DNA of 64,000 bases from Plotosus lineatus. Taxonomy: Eukaryota > Chordata > Actinopteri > Siluriformes > Plotosidae. The notes under the pieces are model-generated. The model saw only the letters and a list, made by a program, of their open reading frames with translations. It did not search any database and had not been told where the DNA came from. The stretch spans positions 66,356,001 through 66,420,000 of the forward strand of contig CM045733.1 in the NCBI GenBank assembly GCA_024760905.1, given 5' to 3'. The translations under genes and the position numbers were made by a program. Position 1 is the first letter of the stretch; every line of letters begins with the position of its first letter. This document shows positions 46,140-57,155 of this stretch, one piece after another.

Positions 46140-46828
46140 AAGCTAAGGTCCAGCCATCCCACTCCTCAGTTACTTCCTCCAGCTATTCCGGGGGACACCA
46201 AGATGTTCCCAGACTAGCTGAGAAACATAATCTCTCCAGCATGTTCTGGGTCGACCCCGGGATCTCTTCTCGATTGGAGGTGCCCAAAACACCACACCAG
46301 GCAAGCGTTTCAAAGACATTCTAATCAGATGCCCGAGCCACCTCAATGGGCTCCTCTCAATGTGGAAGAGCAGCCATTGTGTTCTGAGCTTTTGCTGGAC
46401 AGCTGAACTTCTCACCCTATCTGTAATGGAGAATCCCACCACCCTGCGGAGGAAGCTCATTTTAATCAATTGAATCGTGATCTTGTTCTTTTGGTCACTA
46501 CCCAAAGCTCATGACCATAGCTGAGGACATAGATTGACTGGTAAATTAAGAGCTTTGCCTTGTGGCTCATCTTCCTCTTCACCATGACAGACCAGTACAA
46601 GCTCCACTTTAGAGCAGAGAGCAATCCATCTGTCAATCTCCTGCTCCATTTTTCCCTCAACCGTGAACAAGACCCTGAGATATATGAACTTCTCTACTTG
46701 TGGCAGGACTTCATTCCAGACATGGAGGGTGCATTCCATCCTTTCCATGCTGAAAACCATGGCTTCAAACCTGGGGGTGCTGATTCTCATCCAGGCCACT
46801 TCACACTTGGCTGCAAATCGCTCTAAAG
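46140..46828 (-). pseudogene. LINE-B ORF2 C-terminal third
   Basis: Minus strand, in order: ALERFAAKCEVAWMRISTPR, FEAMVFSMERMECTLHVWNE, VLPQVEKFIYLRVLFTVEGK, MEQEIDRWIALCSKVE, MSHKAKLLIYQSIYVLSYGH, ELWVVTKRTRSRFN, MSFLRRVVGFSITDRVRSSA, IERSPLRWLGHLIRM, GRPRTCWRDYVSQLVWEHLG and VPRNSWRK. This is the part after the RT catalytic box. At least two frameshifts break it. Its 5' side is cut by an hAT insertion that starts at 46829. Confidence 0.88.
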
Positions 46829-47400
46829 CAGTGGTTCTCAAATAATGGGGCATGCTCCCCTGGGGAGGGGGAGGGGGGGCTGACGGTGCGATGTTGGGGG
46901 GCACGTGTGACCCCAGGGAATATATATATATTTTTTTTTTTTTTTGCTGTATTATGATAAAGTGTAATTCTACATCCACTACAGCAGGTGGCAGTGGCTT
47001 CCTCACTGTCAGAATATGCTCAGAGGTAAAATAAGAAGTGAAGTTAATAAACCCACCATGGAAATTTTGAACAGAGATGGAAAGAGGAGCGGAGAGAGAC
47101 AGAGACAGTGAGAGAAGTCAAGGAGGTATGATAAAGCGGATGTAGCACTCGGGGATTTACTGTGACTGCTGTAAGAAACGAGGAAAGCACGCTATGTTTA
47201 CTGTGTCTGAAAACATTGGCAGCGGACAGTATGAACCCAAATACATTCAGGTGCCACTTAAAGACATCACACCCCGATCATGTGATGAGCCACGTGAGTT
47301 TTTTCAGCAAAAAATGTGCCGAGTATTGCCAACAACAATCTGAAAAATATTAAAAATTGGGAAAAGCTAAATTTTCTAACTTTTGAGCCCTGTTGTAAAC
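46829..47400 (+). pseudogene. hAT element remnant with BED zinc finger
   Basis: It starts with the terminal repeat CAGTGGTTCTCAAATAATGG. At 47162-47353 the plus strand encodes ESTLCLLCLKTLAADSMNPN, TFRCHLKTSHPDHVMSHVSF, FSKKCAEYCQQQ: the C-x2-C...H-x4-H BED finger found at the N-terminus of hAT transposases. A long upstream sequence aligns in layout with the 614-bp element at 56382, which looks like a shorter relative. The catalytic region and right terminus are not seen. Confidence 0.8.
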
Positions 47401-47889
47401 TATCATTTGACCTTATCTGTCAAGTATAACTTTAAATGTGTTAAAATCTTAAAAAATTAACTTTCTTTCAGTAAGCTTCCAAGGAAAACCACTTATCTCT
47501 GATGTCATTTTTTTTTTTTTTTCAAAATAGTGATGTATGCAGTCTGGCTTGTCAGTGCAGCATTATTCTGAAATTGTTTCACAATTTCTAGATGGAGGAC
47601 GATAAGGTGGCACAGTGTTTATGATCACCTCACTTGTGAAGGCGTTGCTGTGGGATTTTTTTTTTTTTTTCAGAGAATAATGCTATGCTGCAATTCTTAT
47701 TTTATTTTGTGCTTCAATTTTTTAATATAAAAATTCCCCAGTGCTCGTGACAAGCAGTGCAGGCAACACATATCTTTCCTAGAAGACATTTTTTTTTTTC
47801 AATTGTTGGGACATATTATAGTGTCTTGAAAAATTATTCACCCCCTTGCCATTTTCTCTTTGCTGTTGCCTCTTCTCTGAAATGCATAT

Positions 47890-47926
<37 letters not shown>

Positions 47927-48316
47927 ACACCAGCAAGCTTAACGATACAAAATATTTATTATTGCCAAGCAAACAAACAAAAAAGTAGGCAGAAAAAGAA
48001 AAGACAATTACAACAAGTATAGCTGGAAGATTTTTAGGGCATGGCTCTATGAGCTTGACATACCTAGTCGCTGGGATTTTTTGCCCATTCTCTTTGCATT
48101 CCTTTCTTTCAAAGATTTCATTTCCTCAAGAATTTTCCTATTTTACACTATCCTTCATCCCCCTCACTTTTGATCAGTTTCCCAGTCCCTGCCAATCAGA
48201 AACATCTCCACAGCATGTTACGTCTACCACCATATGCAACTGAGATTTTGTTTGACAAGGGTGATGATAGGAATTGGGTTTTTTCCAGATGTAACGTTCT
48301 TTAATGACAAGAAGTT
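47401..48316. other. No gene seen; poly-T rich
   Basis: Several T runs, including T29 at 47893-47921. It may contain the decayed rest of the hAT element. Confidence 0.4.
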
Positions 48317-48565
48317 TATTAATTCATTCATTTTCTGTAACCACTTGATCCTATTTAGGGTTGTGGGGAGGCTGGCGCCCATCATAGCCAACTCCGGACA
48401 AGAGCAGAGTACACCCTAGACAGCTCACCAGGCCAGAGCAGTGCAGAAACACACCGATGGCTTTGCAGCTTAGCTCTTGTCCAAAGTCAGCAATGGTTCT
48501 TTTACATGCCTCCCGCCATGGACCGTGAGAGACATGGCTGACTTTGATAACCCAGTTCGCTGCAG
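48317..48565 (-). mobile_element. SINE-1, L2-tail type, head missing
   Basis: The minus strand starts in CACTGCAGCGAACTGGGTTATC, runs through GTAAAAGAACCATTGCTGAC, then GAGCTGTCTAGGGTGTACTC and AACCCTAAATAGGATCAAGTG, ending in GAATGAATTAA. Confidence 0.8.
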
Positions 48566-48954
48566 TGAGGTGAAAAGAAGTTCAATTTATGTCAAACCTG
48601 ACCTAAGGACCTTCTGTAAAGCTGTTCTGGGTGTATCATGCATTCTCCTTGGTGTCAGCTTGAAAAGATTCCGGCCCCCATGCAACCCAAACATATGACT
48701 AAGCAATTTAGCAAATGAGTGCATAAATGTGTTGTTCTTCTTTTTTTTTTTCTGTAAATAAAACTTTTTCTTTCCACTCTTCCATAATGATTAACTCTGT
48801 GAAATGTGGCCAGATACATTAGTCTACACTCTGCAGCTTCAGCTCCTTTAGGGTTAGTTTTGGTCTTTTTGTTGCCTCTCTGATTAATGTTCTCTTTTCC
48901 CTCCTTGAGCTTTGGTCGATGAACCTCTTTGGGCAGATTTCTGTGTATACATTC
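48566..48954. other. No gene seen
   Basis: No recognised repeat. A minus-strand frame over 48655-49014 lacks a domain. Confidence 0.4.
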
Positions 48955-49160
48955 ATTCGGTTTTATTAGGGTTGTTGGCCATTTTAGCACACTCTCTGTG
49001 AGAGCAGAGTACACCCTGGACAGTTTGCCAGGCCATCACAAGACAGAAATGCGGCCTACTCTTTGAAAGTTCTTTTGCATGCCTTTTGATAAAAACAGTG
49101 AGATACATGGCTGGCCTTTGATAACCCAGTCAACTGCATTGGTGAAGGCAGATTTCTAGT
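48955..49160 (-). mobile_element. SINE-1, L2-tail type, diverged
   Basis: Minus strand: GTTGACTGGGTTATCAAAGG, CATGCAAAAGAACTTTC, then AAACTGTCCAGGGTGTACTC and AACCCTAATAAAACCG. It is short, with several deletions. It lies 390 bp from another copy in the same orientation. Confidence 0.7.
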
Positions 49161-49501
49161 GGTGCACAGTGGGATTTTCAAGGAAAAGTGGGATTTTTGA
49201 AAAGTTTTATCAGCTAACTTTTTTTCTGACGTGTTTGGAGAGCTCAGTGGTCTTTGTGGTGTTGCTTGCTTGCTGGTGCCTCATGTTTAGCGGTTTTAAA
49301 TACGTTTTATTTCACTTAAAAAGTGTGGACTACTTTGGGTACTTTTGCGAGCCACTGTGATGCTAAGGATGTACACTATTTATTATATGTCCATAAATGT
49401 CATTTTATTGCATGAGGAGTCATTTTATGGTCATGGGTCATATTTATAGATCCCCTGATTTTATTCTATACTAAACTCACATTAATTTCTGTGTGTAATA
49501 G

Positions 49502-49580
49502 TCTGCGCATGCTTGCGCTGGATCCGTGTGAGTTTCCTGGAGGTCCTGCAAGTGTTCCTCCATCTCTGGCAGACAAACGA
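49502..49580 (+). CDS. Candidate single exon of an unidentified host gene
   Basis: AG at 49500-49501 ends an acceptor context (ATTAATTTCTGTGTGTAATAG), and GTAAGTGT at 49581 is a near-consensus donor. Between them are 79 bp that read without stop as LRMLALDPCEFPGGPASVPP, then SLADKR, with one leading base for a split codon and a final full codon. The segment is GC- and CpG-richer than its AT-rich surroundings. I do not recognise the protein. The pyrimidine tract is weak. It could also be chance. Confidence 0.3.
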
Positions 49581-49621
49581 GTAAGTGTACTTATTCTTAT
49601 ATATTTTTTCTTAAGTTTGAA

Positions 49622-49760
49622 TTTGCATGTAAGCACATCTGCCTCACATCAAGAAGGGTTGGCTTTGATTTCCAAGCTCGAGTGTTTCTGTGTGGAGGTT
49701 GCATGCACATCAGATGCTTGTGAGGGTTTCCTCTGGGTACTTCAGAAGGAGGTGCCCAGA
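49622..49760 (+). mobile_element. SINE-3 fragment
   Basis: AAGCACATCTGCCTCACATC, AAGAAGGGTTGG, TTTCTGTGTGGAGGTTGC and GGTTTCCTCTGGGTACTTC match the head-proximal body of SINE-3. The tail is absent. Confidence 0.6.
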
Positions 49761-50292
49761 GGAATAAATTACCAAAGTGAATGTTTGTGAATGGAGCAAT
49801 AGGCCTGTGATAGTGTTTGAAGAATTTCTTTTTGCTTCACACTCAGCATCGATAGCATCTGGCTTCATGATTCTATCCAGGTATAGCGCTTACTGGACTT
49901 GTGAATAGAAGCCAATTCAGTACAAATTCAGTCACAAAAAAACAAACTTTTACCCAGTAATAATTTCCCTTTTACATGTCAGCAGCCATGTTTGTATTCA
50001 TATTGTACCCAAAAATACTTCCTATCAGAAAACTTTGGTTAGAAAATATCATGCATCAAATTTGTTTGCTAACAGACAACACATAGCCAACAGCTTCTTA
50101 CTCACATCAGTCCCTCCCTTCTCTGTTTGTTATATGTCGCAAGAGAATCATTGGTGGCTGTGACTCTTTATTTGGCTCAAAATAGTTTCAAAGATATGTG
50201 CTTATAAAAATGGTCATGGGACCTTATGTAGAAGAGAAATAGGTTGCATGTCACAGTACCACAAGGAAAAGACAAAAATATCCACATCTTTT

Positions 50293-50328
<36 letters not shown>

Positions 50329-50412
50329 AATATGTCCTTCACTGTGCACACAGTGAGCATTACTGGTTCATCAAAAACATTTTATGCACAAATAAGAAAA
50401 ACAATGATTGTT

Positions 50413-50492
<80 letters not shown>

Positions 50493-51239
50493 GTAGAGTG
50501 GCTGTTAGGATAAAAGCTAGTCTCTCACACTCTCATAAAGTACATTTAACTTTGCACTTTACCGGTTATAAGTTTGGTCTTTGGTTTGACAACACATGAA
50601 ATAAGCCTATTTTTAAAACTTCAGTTCTTTTGGGTTATTACACACACAGGCTAAGCCTAATTAGCAACATTCTCATTATTCAAGTTGAGAAGCCTGCAGG
50701 GGAAAATAAAGGCATGATTGGCTTCCTAGATTTTTGTATGGATAGATGATGCAGAACAGTGAACTGTTATTAGGATGTAGAATAAATGACAAGCAAATTG
50801 CATTTAACAGTCAGAAAAACCTCTTATTTGTAGCTTCGCACTAGTAAGAAACTTCTTCTGACTTCTTGCCAACTTCAGAAATATCGGTACTCTTCAAATG
50901 AATGGTCAGGTATGACGATCTAAAGCAATAATTAAAAATTTATACCTTAGTAATTTCCCTCTAGGATGAAATTAATTGATGAGGGCAGTGCATATATTGA
51001 TATCAAGCAGAAAAACTAATTTTAAATGTTTTATGAAGATACATGACCTAAGATCCCCTTAAAGAGTTTGTCAAACTGAGTATCACGAGAAAGGTTTTAG
51101 AGCTGTTATTCTCACGTGACTTTTTTTTTTTCATCAGATATTAATTCTAAGGATCATGGTTACTTCAAAACAGGTTTTTGTAAAAAAAAAATACTTGAAG
51201 CATGTCAAAACTTAAAGTAGATACCCAGACACTTCCCCT
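49761..51239. other. No gene seen; T33 and (CA)n
   Basis: T run at 50295-50327 and 39 CA units at 50414-50491. The rest is AT-rich without a recognised element. Confidence 0.5.
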
Positions 51240-52190
51240 CCTTGAACTGCCACCTTATTATGGTGAAGGGGTTTGCATATTTTAATGATCCTGGGCGCTA
51301 TGTTGTTGGGAGCATCATGCCACTGGAAAGGTCACCCAATGCAAACAGGCCCGAGGTGAAGTTCCAGACTAAGCAAAGTTCAGAAGACCTCTATGGAAAA
51401 TAGTATTTTAAGGACACAGATTCCCTTTGCCCTGATGTGGGTTACTCGAGTCCCCCCTGCAGCCAGGCCTAGGGGAGAGGCACTAAGGAGAGCACCTTAT
51501 GTTTTGCTACTGAAAATAGAGCTCAACCAGGTCCAGTCCAAAAAGGAGACATAGGCCAAACCTTCCATGAACCATCCACCTGTGGGAGGGGCTATAGGGG
51601 TTGGGTGCAGTGTGAGCTTGATGGCAGTAGAAGGCATGGGTTCACCCGGACTGATCCTTGGCTACTCTCTGGACTTTGGGACATGCTGCACGAGATTGAA
51701 ATAGTTGGACTCACCTCAACATATAGCTTGGGCTCTTGAACCACTCATCTTGAGAAGGGCCTGACCTTGTTTCATTTTGGAGTTCCCCATGGGACCTTGT
51801 CTAAACCAGACAAAGAAAAAGAGACGATTCATGGATGTGATGAAGGAGGACATGAAGGTCGTTGGTGTAAGAGAAGAAGATGCAAAGGATAGGGTGAGAT
51901 GGAGGCAGATGATTCGCTGTGGCGACCCTTGAAGGGAGAAGTCGAAAGGAAAAGAAGAAGATGGTACCTTGTCTAAGTGCTGGAGCCAGAGCTTGGTCTG
52001 TATTGATAACATCATGTTGAATTTGTTTACAGTGGGAACTAGTCCCCTCCAAGGCTATCCTTTGTCACTGGTTCTGTTCATGACATTTACAGATACAATT
52101 TATAAGTACAGTCAAGGCATTGAGGGGTTCTGGTTTGGTGGCCATAGGATCTTTGTCTCTGACTTTTGTGGATGATGGAGGGGATAATGC
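51240..52190 (+). pseudogene. LINE-B: leader, endonuclease start, then RT motif, interrupted by LINE-C
   Basis: The leader (ACTGCCACCTTATTATGGTG; GGTCACCCAATGCAAACAGG) leads into the beginning of the endonuclease ORF (GLTSTHSLGS-like sequence near 51700-51790). A LINE-C piece with an 11-bp target duplication is nested at 51805-51965. After it the frame is RT: SPLQGYPLSLVLFMTFTDTI, SQGIEGFWFGGHRI, then FVDDGGD, corresponding to the FADD catalytic box with Val for Ala. Most of the endonuclease and the first half of RT are missing between the two parts. It ends at an oligo-T run near 52191. Confidence 0.8.
51805..51965 (+). mobile_element. LINE-C 3' fragment nested in LINE-B
   Basis: It encodes KKRRFMDVMKEDMKVVGVRE, EDAKDRVRWRQMIRCGDP, stop, then AGTCGAAAGGAAAAGAAGAAG. 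It is flanked by perfect ACCTTGTCTAA (51794-51804 and 51966-51976), so this is a short 5'-truncated insertion. Confidence 0.93.
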
Positions 52191-52247
52191 TTTTTTTTTT
52201 TTTTTTTTAAATCAACACCCTAAAGTTACATTAAAACAACTGTTAGA

Positions 52248-52588
52248 TTTGGGTAGTAGTGGCCCAATGGTAAGGTGTTGGATTACCGAGCCTAAGGTTG
52301 GGGGTTGAAGACCTACTGTCAATGGTTGCCACTGCTGCAACCCTCTCCCCCATGCAGCGAACTGGGTTACCAAAAGCTGGCAATGTCTCTCACTGTCTCT
52401 GTTGAAAGGCATATAAAAAAAAAAAAAACATTGCTGTCGCTGATCAGGAGGTGGCTGCATAGCCATCAGTGTATTCTTGCCCTGCAATGCCCTGGTGAGC
52501 TGTCCCTGCCCTCGAATAGCATCAACTGAGAAGGTTCCAGCCTCCCTGTGACCCTAATTAGGATTAAGTGGTTCAGAAAATGAATGAA
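52248..52588 (+). mobile_element. SINE-1, L2-tail type, full length
   Basis: GGTAGTAGTGGCCCAATGG head, decayed B box GGGGGTTGAAGACC, CAGCGAACTGGGTTACCAAA, an A-run inside the body, GGTGGCTGCATAGCCATCAG, the L2-type tail (CTGGTGAGCTGTCCCTGCCC; GTGACCCTAATTAGGATTAAG) and AAAATGAATGAA. Confidence 0.85.
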
Positions 52589-52679
52589 GTGTTAGCTTTC
52601 AGTCAATAAAAAAGGTAAAATTGCTGGTCAGTCTTATCTATACTGTTCACACATCAGGTTGAGGATGAAGCTGAAGTCT

Positions 52680-52800
52680 TCCCCGGCTGACTTCAGGCAA
52701 GAGACAAGGTGCCACCTGAACAGGTTGCCAGTCTACTACAGAGCTACACAGCAACAAACAACCATTCACCCTCTCATTCATGCCTACGGGCATTTCTGTT
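52680..52800 (-). mobile_element. SINE-3 / L2-type fragment, old
   Basis: Minus-strand GTAGTAGACTGGCAACCTGTTC and GAATGGTTGTTTGTTGCTG resemble the middle and tail of L2-type 3' sequence. Divergence is high. Confidence 0.4.
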
Positions 52801-54231
52801 TTTTCTTAAAACCCCTTTGAACAAAAAGAAAGAAAAAAAAAACAGAATTAATTCTATATAATTTAATATTATATGTATTAATGTATTTATTTTTTATTTG
52901 TTCTCTCATTAATTTGTCTACACACTACTAATAGTGTCACTGGAAGGTTGGAGCCAATCTTAGACAGACAGCACACTAAGTGGGGCAATCAATTACAAAG
53001 GTTTGAGGTATAACCAGCCTTGTATCATACACACTATGATTTTTATATGTGGCTCCCAAATATTTGGTTGATTTATCAAACTGAGATTTCTCACAGCAAC
53101 GGGAGGGTTGAGTCAACATGATGAGGAAAAGCGACTAGGGTGCATATGATAGCATTATCCTTCAGATCATGCAATAGATAAAATGAGATGATGTGAGGGA
53201 AAAGGATTCGCCCTCCGGGCAAAATGTGCGTGTTACACAAGCAGAGCCTCTGGGTCGCTGCAGGCAACTTCTGTGGCAAATGACAGGTCTTGCTTGCTTC
53301 CACAGCATGTCACTTTAAGCTCCAGAGATCTAACATAAGGTCACTCACCAGCACTCAGAATCCCGTCTGTGATACAGAAAAAGGATTCAGGATGTCTACA
53401 GTTCCACTGATCATTATCGATACACCACCATGCTTGTGCTAAATTCTTCTCAGATGTTTCACCTTGAATTGCTGTCTATCTGAACCTATCTCTGTTCAAT
53501 ATCTAATGAAATATCAAATGTAGGTGGATAAACAAAAGACAATCAAATGCCCCACAGTTTCTATGCTAAATGGCCCCATTTGAAAACAAAAGGAAATAAG
53601 AGTGTGGGATATGAAGCCATCTGTTTTAAATTCATTAATTTCTTTTTAATATTTTTGAAGGACAGAAATTGATGCGCACCCTTGAGAGATTCAGTATGAA
53701 AAGCATTTTTAACAGATGCTTCAAGCAGTCTATGTTTCTTCAGTTCTTATTTCAATTATAAAATTGCTGTTTTCATTCAAAATATAATGTATATAATTTG
53801 GTAACTGTATGAGATGAGATGGTGGAATATTGATCTACACAAGTGTTTATTTATTTAAAAGCCATATAAAACTAAAGCAGAGATAGTTAAATGCATAGAA
53901 TATGTTATTACTACAATTCAATGATAATTAAAGGTCATTTCTGTAATACAAGCAGTATGTGTGTTAATGTCATCCATATTTGAAATGTTGATGGTGATGT
54001 TTGTCCTCATCTTGCATTCAAAGACAGCTCTTGATTCATTGTGGGATACTTCAGGCAATGTAGACTTTTCCTCCAAACACTATTTTTAATGCTCAATCTT
54101 GGATTTAAAACTGAAATAGTTGATTTTCTTCAGACGAGAAGGAAAATGTTGGGCCTTGCATTCTTTTAATGTTTTTACTTCTGGGCCTGCTTAAGAACCC
54201 TAGTAATGAGGTCAGAAAGAGAAATACAAAC

Positions 54232-54234
<3 letters not shown>
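52801..54234. other. No gene seen; unique-looking
   Basis: One of the longest non-repetitive stretches. The 53090-53340 part is less AT-rich. No splice-bounded frame passes inspection. Worth a conservation test. Confidence 0.4.

Positions 54235-54315
<81 letters not shown>
54235..54315. repeat. (AC)n microsatellite
   Basis: Forty AC units. Confidence 0.98.
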
Positions 54316-54317
<2 letters not shown>

Positions 54318-54339
54318 TCTTTAATTTTATAAGCCATAG

Positions 54340-54620
54340 ACAGTCCTGGAATACCTCTCAGACAACTCTGGGCAAGGGCAATACACATACACCCTGTACA
54401 GTTCGCCAGGCCATTGCAGACCCAATACATACGACCATTTACATTCAGACCTAGACGTAATTTGGAACAGTCAATTAGCCTGATGTCCATGTTTTTAGAC
54501 TGTTGGAGAACCAGGTTACCTAAAGAAACTCATGCAAGCAGAGGGAGAACATGCAAACTCCACACAGGAACACCCAGAAAATGGGTCTTTCTTGCAGTGA
54601 GGCAGACATGCTAATATCGT
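54340..54620 (-). mobile_element. SINE-3 copy
   Basis: Minus strand: TTAGCATGTCTGCCTCACTG, CAAGAAAGACCC, GTGTTCCTGTGTGGAGTTTG, CATGTTCTCCCTCTGC, AACATGGACATCAGGCTAA, and a degraded tail with GGCCTGGCGAACTGTACAGG. Confidence 0.7.
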
Positions 54621-54743
54621 TATATATCTTTCTGTCTGTCTGTCTGCCTAAAAAGTAAATTATAGGACTTGAGTTGTATGGCTTTAAAATGTTCAAAGTG
54701 ACTCTTATTTTCTTTTCCAATCAATAGATCAGTAAATATTCAA

Positions 54744-55091
54744 CGGGGCAGTGGTGGTCTAGTGGTATAGGGTGCTGGATCGCTGATCCTAAGGTTGGGG
54801 GTTCGAGTCCCCACAGGGTTGTCACTGTCCCCCCCCAGTGCAGCTAACTGGGTTATCAAAGGCGGGTCATGTCTGTCACTGGCTATGGTGTGAGGCATGT
54901 AAAAGAACCATTGCTGACTTTCGTAAAGAGGAGCTGCAAAGCCGTCAGCGTGTTTCCGTCCCTTACTAAAGGGTTGTGTCAGGAAGGGGATCCGACGTAA
55001 AAACCTCTGCCAAATCAAACGTGCGAATCAGATGATTCGCTGTGGCGACTCCCGAGAAAGGGAAAAAAAAGCCGAAAGGAAAAGAAGAAGA
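54744..55091 (+). mobile_element. SINE-1, RTE-tail type, full length with 18-bp TSD
   Basis: A box TGGTCTAGTGG (54755-54765) and B box GGTTCGAGTCC (54800-54810) are intact. Six to seven bases are lost just after the B box. The tail GATTCGCTGTGGCGACTCCC ends GCCGAAAGGAAAAGAAGAAG, like LINE-C itself. It is flanked by perfect AGATCAGTAAATATTCAA (54726-54743 and 55092-55109). Confidence 0.95.
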
Positions 55092-55109
55092 AGATCAGTA
55101 AATATTCAA

Positions 55110-55487
55110 GTGTAAACAAATTAGAGACCCCACTGGCCATTAGTTGTAATTACAATCTTAACGCTTCCCACCCACTACCAATGATATTTAATGTTTATTT
55201 ATTTTTTATTATTATTATTTTTTCTGCTTTACTTGACCTGGTTCTCCATTTTGTTATTATTTAATTCTACATTTTAATTTCTCCATTTCCCTGCCCCCCC
55301 CCCCCCCCCCCCCCCCGAAGAAATAAATACAGAACAGTACCCAATCTGATCTATACTGTATAACTGTACCAAGTGAAACATGACCAAACCCATAAATTCA
55401 TGTCTTGGCCATATCAAGGCATTAATTCCGTGCATGGTCTTGAAAGTTTCTGTATTTAGCTAAGTCCAGTGCTTTGATTATGCATCA
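55110..55487. other. No gene seen; C23 run
   Basis: C run at 55294-55316, otherwise AT-rich. Confidence 0.45.
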
Positions 55488-55790
55488 TGGGGCAGCGATA
55501 GCCTATGGTTGGAGAAGCAGCTTCGGGACTGAAAGGTTGCTGATTTGATTCCAAAACCAGCAGAAAGGAATGTGTGGTAGTTGAGGAGTGAGTTGCGCCT
55601 TCCCTTTCCTCCACATTCATGACTGAAGTGTCCTTGAATAAGGCCCCTAACTGCTCTCTGAGTGCCCCTAGTGTGGGTGTGTGGGTGGGTGTGTGGGGGG
55701 TGGGGGCAAGCCCACTGCTGCAAGATTGTGTGCTCACTGTTAACATGTGTATAACATGTGCTCACTTTGGATTGGGAGAGATTAATACAG
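55488..55790 (+). mobile_element. SINE-5 (tRNA-derived, fish type)
   Basis: GGGGCAGCGATAGCCTATGG, GAGAAGCAGCTTCGGGACTG, GTTGCTGATTTGATTCC (B box), TGAAGTGTCCTTGAATAAGG, CCCCTAACTGCTC, and GTGTGTG-rich, GCCCACTGCTGCAAG, TGTGCTCACTGTTAACATGTG. I recognise this from fish genomes. The only copy here, moderately diverged. Confidence 0.75.
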
Positions 55791-56317
55791 TATTTCAAAA
55801 TTGCAAAGATTTATATTGTATAGCAAAATAAAATGTGTAGAATATTAGCATTTTGGTTGTTTTTCAATTTGTCTTTGGATTTACTCTTTGCAGGGCACGT
55901 AAATAATTGTACTGTGTCTTTATCCAGTTTTATTGCGTTGTCACTGTTTTGTTGTACTTTGCATATGGATTCTCCACTCTGTTTTTATTGGACTATTATT
56001 ATAACAATTTATTCAATCATTAATTTGAACTTTTCTAGACTTCTACCCTGTGATGAAATGGCACCCTGTCCAGGTTGTATTATTGTCTCACACCCTGAAT
56101 CAAGACAAAGCAGCTCATAAAATGCGAGTGCTAAATCTATTAATAAGGGGCTACAGTTACCATGCAGGTATCCTATAATAGGTGGCTTATTTTTTAATAA
56201 ATATGGTTTCACCAGATTGAGCATCTCCTGTGATCATATTTCTCCACAAGTAACCAGAAAGCATTTATTTCATAAATAAGATTAAATACACATCATATAT
56301 TTTATTTGAGGATCTCT
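55791..56317. other. No gene seen
   Basis: AT-rich. A 95-codon plus frame (55833-56120) has a hydrophobic start but no domain or splice context. Confidence 0.4.
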
Positions 56318-57155
56318 TAACTGAAAGTCTGCTTCACAGTAAGACGATCTGGGGTTTAAAGACATGCACATCGGGCTAACTCGGTGCTTCTCAAATAGTG
56401 GGGCATGATGTATGGGGGCACGGTGTGATGCCGGGGGGGGGGGGGGGGGGGGGACATATGATCCTGAGGAACATGCTGTTCTAGAATAGTGTATGATAAT
56501 TAAGTGTAATTGAACCTCCACACCAGTAGTTGACAGTGGTGCTGTCATTTTCACGCTATGTTGTAACGGTTTTTCGCACGAGCAAAATCCCTCAAAACAA
56601 CACAGAAAAATTTCTAACAGGAACAAAGAGAAATTGAAGAGAGACTGAGATATTAAGACATAAATAAGTTAAATTAGTTTAAATAAGGATTGTTTCTCTT
56701 TTTTTACGTCAGGCACATTGATACGCTTTAAAGCTTTTTTCTGTTACAGATTAAAAATTTTAATGAAGCTTTTTCTTGATTGTAAGTTGAACTATATTTC
56801 TTTCTTTTTTTTGTTTTTGTTTTTTAATGTTGATAAAGATACAGTTTTATGCAGAGGTGTACTAATAACAATTTTATAGACAAATAATATTACTTATAAT
56901 CACTTGTGGGGTGGTGGCAGTGGTGGGGGGGTGATTTATTTATTTATTTATTTTTTCCTAGAGGGGGTGCCATAGAAAATAATTGAGAAGCACCGGGCTA
57001 ACTGAAACTTTCAAACTTTCATATTGCCCCTAGGTGTGAGTGTGAAAGGCTATAGGTGTTGGCCCTGCAGTGGACTGTTGAGTGTGTACTCTGTCTTCTC
57101 CTAGAGCTGGCTGAGATAGACCCTAGTGGGTCAGCAAATGAGTAAATGGATGAAT
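56318..57155 (+). mobile_element. SINE-3 copy split by an hAT insertion
   Basis: Left part: GTCTGCTTCACAGTAAGACG, ATCTGGGGTTT, ACATGCACATCGGGCTAACT. Right part, after the hAT: GGCTAACTGAAACTTTC, TTGCCCCTAGGTGTGAG, GCCCTGCAGTGGACTG, GCTGGCTGAGATAGACCC and the GAGTAAATGGATGA end. Removing the hAT and one 8-bp repeat restores the SINE-3 order CATGCA...GGCTAACTG. Confidence 0.8.
56382..56995. mobile_element. Non-autonomous hAT element, complete, 8-bp TSD
   Basis: Terminal inverted repeats CGGTGCTTCTCAA and TTGAGAAGCACCG are perfect over 13 bp. GGCTAACT on both sides (56374-56381 and 56996-57003) is the 8-bp target duplication diagnostic of hAT. The interior carries a G21 run (56433-56453) and no transposase frame. 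Its layout (GTGGGGCATGATG, GGGCACGGTG, AAGTGTAATT) parallels the BED-finger element at 46829, its likely autonomous-family relative. Confidence 0.95.

Noticed and set aside
53091..53340. Minus-strand exon (70-codon frame with CCACAG nearby)
   Set aside because: No consistent acceptor/donor pair with an open frame on either strand.
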